DNA of 64,000 bases. Source: Mesocentrotus franciscanus (Eukaryota > Echinodermata > Echinoidea > Camarodonta > Strongylocentrotidae). The notes under the pieces are model-generated. The model did no database searches, was not told where the DNA came from, and worked only from the letters and a program-made list of their open reading frames with translations. Where the stretch lies: the NCBI GenBank assembly GCA_037976565.1, contig CP137674.1, positions 34,502,618 to 34,566,617 on the forward strand, in the 5' to 3' direction. Of the stretch, positions 23,501 to 32,500 are shown in pieces (the first letter of the stretch is position 1; each line of letters begins with the position of its first letter). A program made the translations under genes and the position numbers.

Positions 23501-26500
23501 CCCAGATATGTCCATCATGTTACAATGGAGGAATCTGTCATGATCAAACAGGGATATGCATCTGTCCTCCAGGATTTCAGGGAAATGGATGTGAAATGGG
23601 TAAGATCTTGATATATATTTTATGATTGTTTTAATTTTGCAAGAGCAGTTGCCATAATATTGATACTCAATACTTTTAGGACCAAATAGAAATATCCTTA
23701 TAACTTTAGAGACGTCGGAACCAGTAAGACTCATAAGACCAAAGACGAATAAACACAGTTTGTCTTACGTCCTAATGTACTGATGAAAACTGTAACCATA
23801 TTCCTTATAGGAATACATTTCTTTTTCTTTTTCTTTGAGATATTTATTATTTATTAGGTAGGTACTTTATTTTGAATCACATTTTATTGTCTATTAAAAT
23901 AACTATAAAAAACTATAAGTCGATAATACTTTTATCTTCATATATCTATAATGAAAAGAAATTGAAACTACAATGAATTTATTTTGTAATTCAAATTCAA
24001 ATCAAATATGCACCTTGCGGTTTAAATCGCTTCGATCGTAATTTCAAGTACATATGTGATTATAGCCCTGATCATCTCATATCCCTAATCATAAACTCAT
24101 CCAGTATCACGATTCTATGTGCTTCTCTGGAATGTAATGACATATAATAGGTAGCCGGGTTGTTGAAAGTAAATTGACCCAAATCCCAATTTGTTCCTGT
24201 AATGCTGTTAGTAATTTAAATAGTTACAAATTTAAAAATAACCTTTATCTTCTTTGTCTACAACACTATATCTAGCGTGCGGTGGAAATCGCTATGGTCG
24301 TAATTGCGAGTATAGATGTGACTACGAGATTTCAGATGATAGGACAGCATGCAGTGGACTTCAGGTTTGTGTGCCTGATCCCTATGGATGTTCATGTACA
24401 CCAGGATACAAAGGATTGGACTGTACTACAGGTATCTAACCAATAGAAGGAAGTGAAATACTGCCAATTGGGTTATAGTCATGGAACATTGAATCTTCAC
24501 TCATTTGGCACAAATGGGAATTAACACACAAACATCAAATATGCATTTGTAACTATGTATAGCTCATTTTCTATGACTCTAGTCATTACCTGTCAAGGTG
24601 GACTACTTCCGTCCTCTTCAAATACCGTTTCCCTTTACTCTTCCCTTCTCTATTTTTCTTTCCCCATCTTTCCTCTTTACTTCCTTCCCAGAACTTTCTT
24701 ACCTATCAAAAGCATGTCACCTCTCTCTCTCTCTCACTGACTCTAGTCTACCGCCCTCTGTCATCAATATACTCCACGTTACTTACCACATTATTCACAT
24801 ATGATAAAATAAATAACAATAAAACACCTATATCTAATTCATTTCCATTTAATTAATATTTCTGAAATTTTAAATTACCTCATATATATTATCACATTGA
24901 ACTATGTATCATATCGGTACAACATTACTGTATGTTTTATGTTTATATGTTATGCCCTGCTTTGGCAAATCCATTGTCCTGGGCCATTTATGCTATATGT
25001 GATATATGTCTGTTCAATTATGATCTAATTGTACCACTCTCTATTTTGATTATGAAATAAATGCTAAAGTTCAGACACCATCAGAAAATGTAAATGATTG
25101 CAGTATATATAAATATACATACAGTAGGGCTGTACACTAAATTTTTTAGAAGGGGGTCGAGATTAAAAGTTTTTGAGTCTGTATACATGAGCCCTATGTT
25201 CAAATATCGACATATATGTTGGTCCATAGCTAAGTATATGATAATGATCTACACAACTGCACAACAGATATTTACATGTAAACAAGAATGTGACAGCACG
25301 GCGGGGGTTTACTTAATGTGGCTCTTAAAAATTTGTTTTCTCATAACAAACATCTATCAGTATGTGATCAAGGTGAGTTTGGCGCTAGTTGCACAGAGAC
25401 ATGTCACTGTGTATCAGGAGAGTGTGATCGATTTACTGGAGTCTGTACAGGAAGCTCTACTGAATGTGAACCAGGATGGACAGGGACCAACTGTCAAGGT
25501 CAGTCTAATAATGTATCAGTGTTGCCAACTTAAGTATTGATTATATTATTGCTAGTTGTGTTGTCTGGTGTACATGTATGAGCAGTGTTTACACCTATGT
25601 GTGTATTTTGGTTCTTGACATTACTTTGATATGATTTAATATGAATTGAACTGGTTTATTGATTAAAAAACATACATGTATATTCAAAATAGTAGCCGGA
25701 GGCTGAAGAAAATTGAATTTAAGAAGATTTTAGAAATATATTACATAGATAATTGGTCCTTTTACATACAGTAATATGCACAGTAATATACAACGTAGGA
25801 AAAAGATTGCACAACAAAATCAACAAGGAAATGGAAAAAGACATGGAAAGGAAAAGGACAGGGATTCTGGGAAAGGAAAGGACAGACGAGATAAAACTTG
25901 AAAAAGAAGAAGAGGGAGAAAAGACATGTTTATATAAACATTGAAGATTACAATAACAACATAATTTCAACCAATGATGAGAGATATTAGTTGGAACAAA
26001 AAAAATCGTGCAAGATGTTAAAACAAATTATCAAAATATTGATGAGTATTGCAATTTATGAGTTATAGTGGTGATTTGATACAGATATATACTGATTGAT
26101 TCATACAGTGTTACAGGTATTTTTGTTCTGAACATAAAAATGGGAACTTTCAGCTGTGTATAGTGTGATGACTAACTCATCTTAAAAGACACTTGTATTA
26201 GTATGTACACGTGTAGCAGAAGGATATATACTCCCCAAAACATGGTCCATGGCGTTGTAATGATTAATATTGATAATGTTTCTGTGTAGTATGCAGTAAA
26301 TCTATTCTCTCACCTAATGTTTTGTGCTTGGTTGCAGATAATTCATTTCAATTTTTTTTGTTACAGAATGCATGATTGGTAGATATGGGCCTAATTGTGA
26401 GTGTAAGTATTGCAATATTATACAATTATAACATGCTTTGGCGTTTTATGTAACAAAATATACGAACCAACAAATTCTGAATTTGTTGGTTCATGTATTT

Positions 26501-29500
26501 TGATTATTGAACAACGAGATGCGTGCAATACCTGATAAATAAAGTAAAGGGTATATGCTATCATTTGGATTCTAGGCCTCTCAATTTTATTCAGGTTGCC
26601 TTTGCGTCAGACTATGTGCAGCTAAGACAATGCAAACAATGGGTACGCGCAGGGAAGAGATACATGTGCGCAGTCTAATTCACTTTTGTTCGCGTTATAC
26701 ATACATAAAGGCTCATGCGTGTATATCAAATTGTTGAGTGTCACGTGACACCTTTTCAGTTAATCGAATACTTGCTAACAAATAAGTGTTGTTGTTTTAT
26801 ACAAACAACTTTAATATGCCCTTCTTGTTCTCAGTAGAAAATATATTTGTTATTACTGATTTACATGTATTAACTGTTATGGTAAACATGAATGTAATGA
26901 TCTTAACTCATTCATCACACACCATTCAAAACATTGTTGAATGTTCAAATGTACACAAATAAACATACTGTGTTGAAATAAAATGTACAAAGCTTGAGCA
27001 GAGCTTCTTTACTATTAAATATCCCCTCAATGCACAAATCTGCCATCATGATGATCAATTTTACCAGTCTGATCATGTGTTCAAACCATAAATGCACAAG
27101 CATATGTTGCAAATTTATTGCAATCAAACAGAAGCAATTTTAAATTCCAAGTGAGAATTGGCATCTGTTCATTTTAGAGAAAAATTAAATACAATATGTC
27201 CCACTACCAAATTTGACAAGATAATACCAAATGTTGCAGGTTTTAAGTTGTAGACATAACTACAATCAGCCTTGGACTTGAACAGGTCATAAAAATTAGT
27301 TTAAATTAGCAGTCTGGTAGTGATATACATGTACCTGCTGGGATGCCAGTTAGAATATCTATTGCCCAAAAACTTTGTCATGCAAAACCGCAGTCAGTTT
27401 ATCTCTCTTTTCATGTAGCTTTTACGGTTGAATATGAAAAGACAAACAAGGGACAGCGCGCCAATTACTTCTGTTGCCCGGAAAATGGAAATCTCATCTC
27501 CACGGCTCCAGTGGTCAATCTCTACAGGAAATTCGGCAGTGAAAGTTACACACGAGAAAACATAATAAGCCTACACAATGGAACTGGAGTTCCCCCGAAT
27601 GCGAAGTTTCCATTTCTCGTGGCCGATGTGAAAGTTGGAGAAATATTTTACTGCGCTCTCTCTGATGTGATCAACTTCTGGAGTGAAACTATCACTGCCG
27701 ATGGAGAATTTAGTAAGTGGATGGATGTAGTTTTGTAATATACAAAGAAATGACTCTGTTTTATGTTTTAATGATCAAATACAAAACAAACTATCAGGGA
27801 ATCCCCCTCCCTTCAATCATTATATATATATTTTCCTCATGATACTATCATTGCCAGCTGCAGACCGACACCTTTACTAAACAAAAGAAATATATTAAAG
27901 TAAATTTTGTTTAATTCAGTGATTTTAGTTATGTACCTCGTTACCAGAACTCATTACTACTCACAATTTGTTTTGTAATAAATGATGATGCTTGTGTAGG
28001 ATGATTATTGGAATCCTTTGACTGCTGTATTCTCCCATTCCCATAGACTTAACACAGGGACCAGCTGGTTGCAGTATGCAATAGGTTAATTTATATACTG
28101 GTTTCAGAGGTCAGACATTAAAAAAACTCTGTATATGCTTGTTGTGAGCTGTTTCCAGATATTTGTGACTGAAGAAAGCATTATTCTTGTTGGAAAACAG
28201 GAGAAATACATTTTCAAATTTTTTCAAAATAGTCTGTTGAATTTAAGAAACATTTGCTCAAAACTTTGCTATTTGTCCGACACAATTTAAAATAACCGTT
28301 TGAATTTAGAAATACTCTGTTTCTTTCAATCTTCACTGGTTCATTGAATATTTTTTTCTTTATCTCACTGTAGCCCAGCCAGAACTCCCTAGTGCACCCG
28401 TCGTGAGCGGAGCAACCAATGAATCAATTACTCTGATGTGGGATGCCTGGGATGCATCAACAGATATGGGTGATCCTCCTCTTGACAGGTACCGTGTCTA
28501 CTATAGACTGAACGACCCACAAGCAGAATATCAAGAAGTAACTCCCAGGTCTGACGGCCAAGCACCATCTGAAACAGTGACTGGTCTAAGTCCAGATACA
28601 GACTACGTGTTTGGTGTAGCAGCATTTAGACCTGGATTAGGAGGCCAGGGACGCCGATTGGAGGTAGAAGGGACCACCCAATGTTCACGTAAGGTTTTGA
28701 TGCTTATGATTTGAGATATTTTAAATGTTACTGTAGCATGTTCAGCTTTCTTTAGTAAGGTATATCCAATGTGATTTTACATTGTGACATAATACTATAT
28801 ACACTGCATATAATACCCTGCATCTTTATTTGAATATTAAACCTCTCATGTATGCATCCATTTTCAATTCATTTAATCCGAAAAGAATATAAACTTAAAT
28901 GATATATCACTTAAAACTCTTGCCTGAACTTGTATGGATCAACAATTTATATTAAAAAGAATGTTCACAAATTATAAGATTATTGAATTTAATTCTTAGG
29001 AAAAATAATGTTTAAATGTCACTAAAGAAATTCACTGACATCTAGTCTTATACTTCGTAAGCCTATTTAATTCAATATGATTGTCTCAAAACAATATCAA
29101 CTAGATTCATCTTTTACAGGTATGTTAAAACACAGCTGAGCATTACAATTTTCACTACAATAAATTGGCAGGTTTGTACAAAGAAATGATCATTTAGGCA
29201 GTTTTAACTGCCAAAAGTGTTGACAAAAAAACTAGAATAATTTGTCTCATTTTCTTGAAATTCAAAACAGGCTCATGACTTGTGAAGTTGTTAATGAAAT
29301 ACTTTTTTTTGTATTTACACACAATTGAAAACCAAACCATGATGAAAATGCACCTCATAAAATCTTAGATGCAGGTACAGCTTCTAAACTTCATGGCGAT
29401 GTAGTGGATTAGATATTCTCCAGTGCAATAAACCGCTAGATAATGAATTAAGAATGTTTTAATATAACAAATATTTGATCTTGTTTTTATTGTGCATGTA

Positions 29501-32500
29501 GCTCCTAGTGAAGCACCATCATCCGTTAACGTCGCTAAGGGGACTAGACCTGGAGAAATCTTGGTATCTTGGGAGGTAGGCTAATTTTTATTCCAGATGC
29601 GTTGAGCACGAGTAGTTTAATCTTTTGACTGGACATGTGAAGGCTGTTGGTTCAAGCCCCAGCAGGGCACTAATGTCCTAGCTTGGCAAGACATTTATCT
29701 ACATTTGCCATTCTCGACCCAGGTGTCAAATTAAACCGGGTATATAGGAAGGAATTCCTTGAATGCTGGGAGAACTGAAATTGATAACCTAACGAGAACC
29801 TGGTGTATATGAGTGCTATAAAATTGTCAAATATAATAAGTATATCAGTGAAGTGATTCACTGATTGAAATCCCCTATCAGTGATTTTGAAGCCCTCAAA
29901 AACTTATCTCACAAAATTTCTGTAAGAGCAAAAGAGTTTATGAAAGTGTGTACACAATTTGTGGTGGATAAAAAATTGCCCGTTGCAAAATTCAGATTTA
30001 AAAGAGAAATTACTGTAATTTTGCTAATAATGAATCTATTGCCAACATACTTTAGGGAAATTATTCAAAATATTTGTTTACAACATTTTAGACCTTTTAA
30101 CAGTTTTGAGATTTTCACATCCTAAATCTCTGCAACAGCTAATTCAGTACTCAGGAATGTTAATGGAGTATAGTGTTGATCGGGATACAGCTATATTTTG
30201 TCTTCCTGGAAGAGACGTGGATAAACCATCATGCTTCTTTCCATGGGAAATATTATATTACTTATGTAATAATTAAACTAAAAACTATGATTTATAATGT
30301 TTGAATTTTATAAGTCTTTTGTATCTTTTTATCTCGTAGAATCCTCCATCCAATGCTTCTAACTGTGCCAGTGGAGTGGGAGGAATTCGCATCTACTTCA
30401 TCCGGTCTGACATCCAGTGTGGGATCTCAACGGCTGACCCCAATGAGAACTCCATCGATATTCCGTTTGACTCCTCAACGTCTGAATACACCCTGACCCT
30501 TGAACCGTACTCCCAGTATCTCATCCAGGTTGTAGTCTACAATAAAGACTCTGAGACACCAAGAGGAGATGGCTTTACACAGATCACAGAGGAAATGCGT
30601 AAGAGGAAAAACAGCATAATTTTATAAACAAGCATGAAACGAGAATACATGTATGTGAAGTAGTAGAATGAAATTACATGCACAAATAATTGTCCAAATG
30701 TAATGATACTGCAGGAGGTATGCGCATCTATTAACATGTTTTAAAGGTTTAATAAGATCATTTCTAAACATTATGAAACTGAAAAGGGACAACCATGCAT
30801 GTCTCTTTATAGAAATGTAAAGGTTTGGTAAGATCCTGCATTTAGATCACATAATTTTCTGTGTATCCTATGTTTTATAGTTATGTTGTTTGTTGTGTCT
30901 GTGTTCTTGTAGTCTTGCATAAACTTGAAGGGAAACTTAAGCTTGAGTGTTTGTGAATCTTAAGTATAAATACAAAAACAATGATTCAACAAATGATTAG
31001 ATAAGTATGTAAGGAAGCTACTTATTTGTTGAATCATTGTTTTGTGACTGTAATTTCTGTTTTAGAAAAAAATTATAGAAAGTTATATTTGACTCTTTTT
31101 AGTAAACAAACTCAAACTCAGAAGAGTGAGAAGTCCCAAGACCAAGTCTCAAGATAGTCTTGAATCTTGTTATTAAGTAAGAGATATATCACTCACATAA
31201 CATCTGACAACTTCCTTGGATTTTTCTTTGCCTCAAATCAAAATGAAAAAATAGCTTTTTAACTGCATTACCCGTTTATTTCGAACTATGAGACGAAATA
31301 CAACAAGATTTATGCTTCCACAAATCCAGGAATTATATTTATTATTTTATGCCTTTTGAGCATGTGCTTTTTAATCAAATAGTTTCCATACTTCTTTTCA
31401 ATGTTTTTGTTTTCGTATCTAGTTGCCCCTGCGCCCACTGTAACTGTTGAAGCCACCTTCGAAACTGTAACTGTGCTCTGGGATGCTGCAAGCCCGGCTC
31501 ACCTCAATGGAGATGTAAGGGGATACCAACTCAGATACACCCGGACAAAACCAGAACCACTTGATCCAGTACTAGTAAATGTTACCAATCAACTTACGGG
31601 AAACAAGTATGTGATTACCGAAGGAGTCACAAAAGACAGTCAATTTGAAATTGAGGTAAAGTTCTTGCGTGCTGTCTCAAAGTAAAGGAATTTTGAGAAA
31701 GTAATAATTAAAGTAATACTTGAATTTTGGAGGGCCACTCATGGACAACCAAAAAAGAATGCCTCGAAATAATAAACAAGTCATTGTTAGAATAACTGCT
31801 TAAATTGTATGCAATTGTATGAATTAGGCAAATTCAACTTGTTCGTGGTAGTACCATTTCTTGCAATCAAATATTGTTTACTGTCTGTAAGAAGGCCATA
31901 CAAGTTACGTACTGTCAATGACAGTTAAGGTCTTCTTGTAGACAGCTTGATGATATGTTGGTTTATGTGAAAAGTAGTATGTCCCATTTGCAGGCCAAAC
32001 AAATGAAAAGTTTAAATACCAACGGCATTTGAAAGACAATACTAATTTAGAACTTCCCTCAAAACGAAAGGGCTTGAAAATGTCTTTTTGTGGGAAAATA
32101 ACGACCGTTAGTTGTCGAATCGAATTTAGGGATTGCAGTCGTTTCATTTAATAGTCTGATTTTCAGACTCTTGTACCTAATGGTCGTACGTTTTGTGCTG
32201 CGCAAAGATTCAATCAGTTTAATTTTGGCCATTACAAGAAGTGGGTTATTGATGTAGACAAATGCTAATGTACCCTTTACAGCTCATTTTGTGTATGTTA
32301 TTACCAAAGGTAAAGAAGTAAGTCAGTCACTCAATAGTGTCTGACAGTGAAGTCTAGAATGTAAACGGGTTTCCTTGCATAATTTGAATACTAGGGCACT
32401 GCTAACGTTTAAATTTCACATATAGGACATACGTATCATATTCATAATTCCTGCAAAGTTCTACAGAATTTGATGTTGGCTGCAAAAGGGATACACTACC

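Noticed and set aside
28428..28625. Minus-strand open frame opposite FN3 exon 9
   Set aside because: Antisense shadow of a real exon with splice sites on the plus strand.
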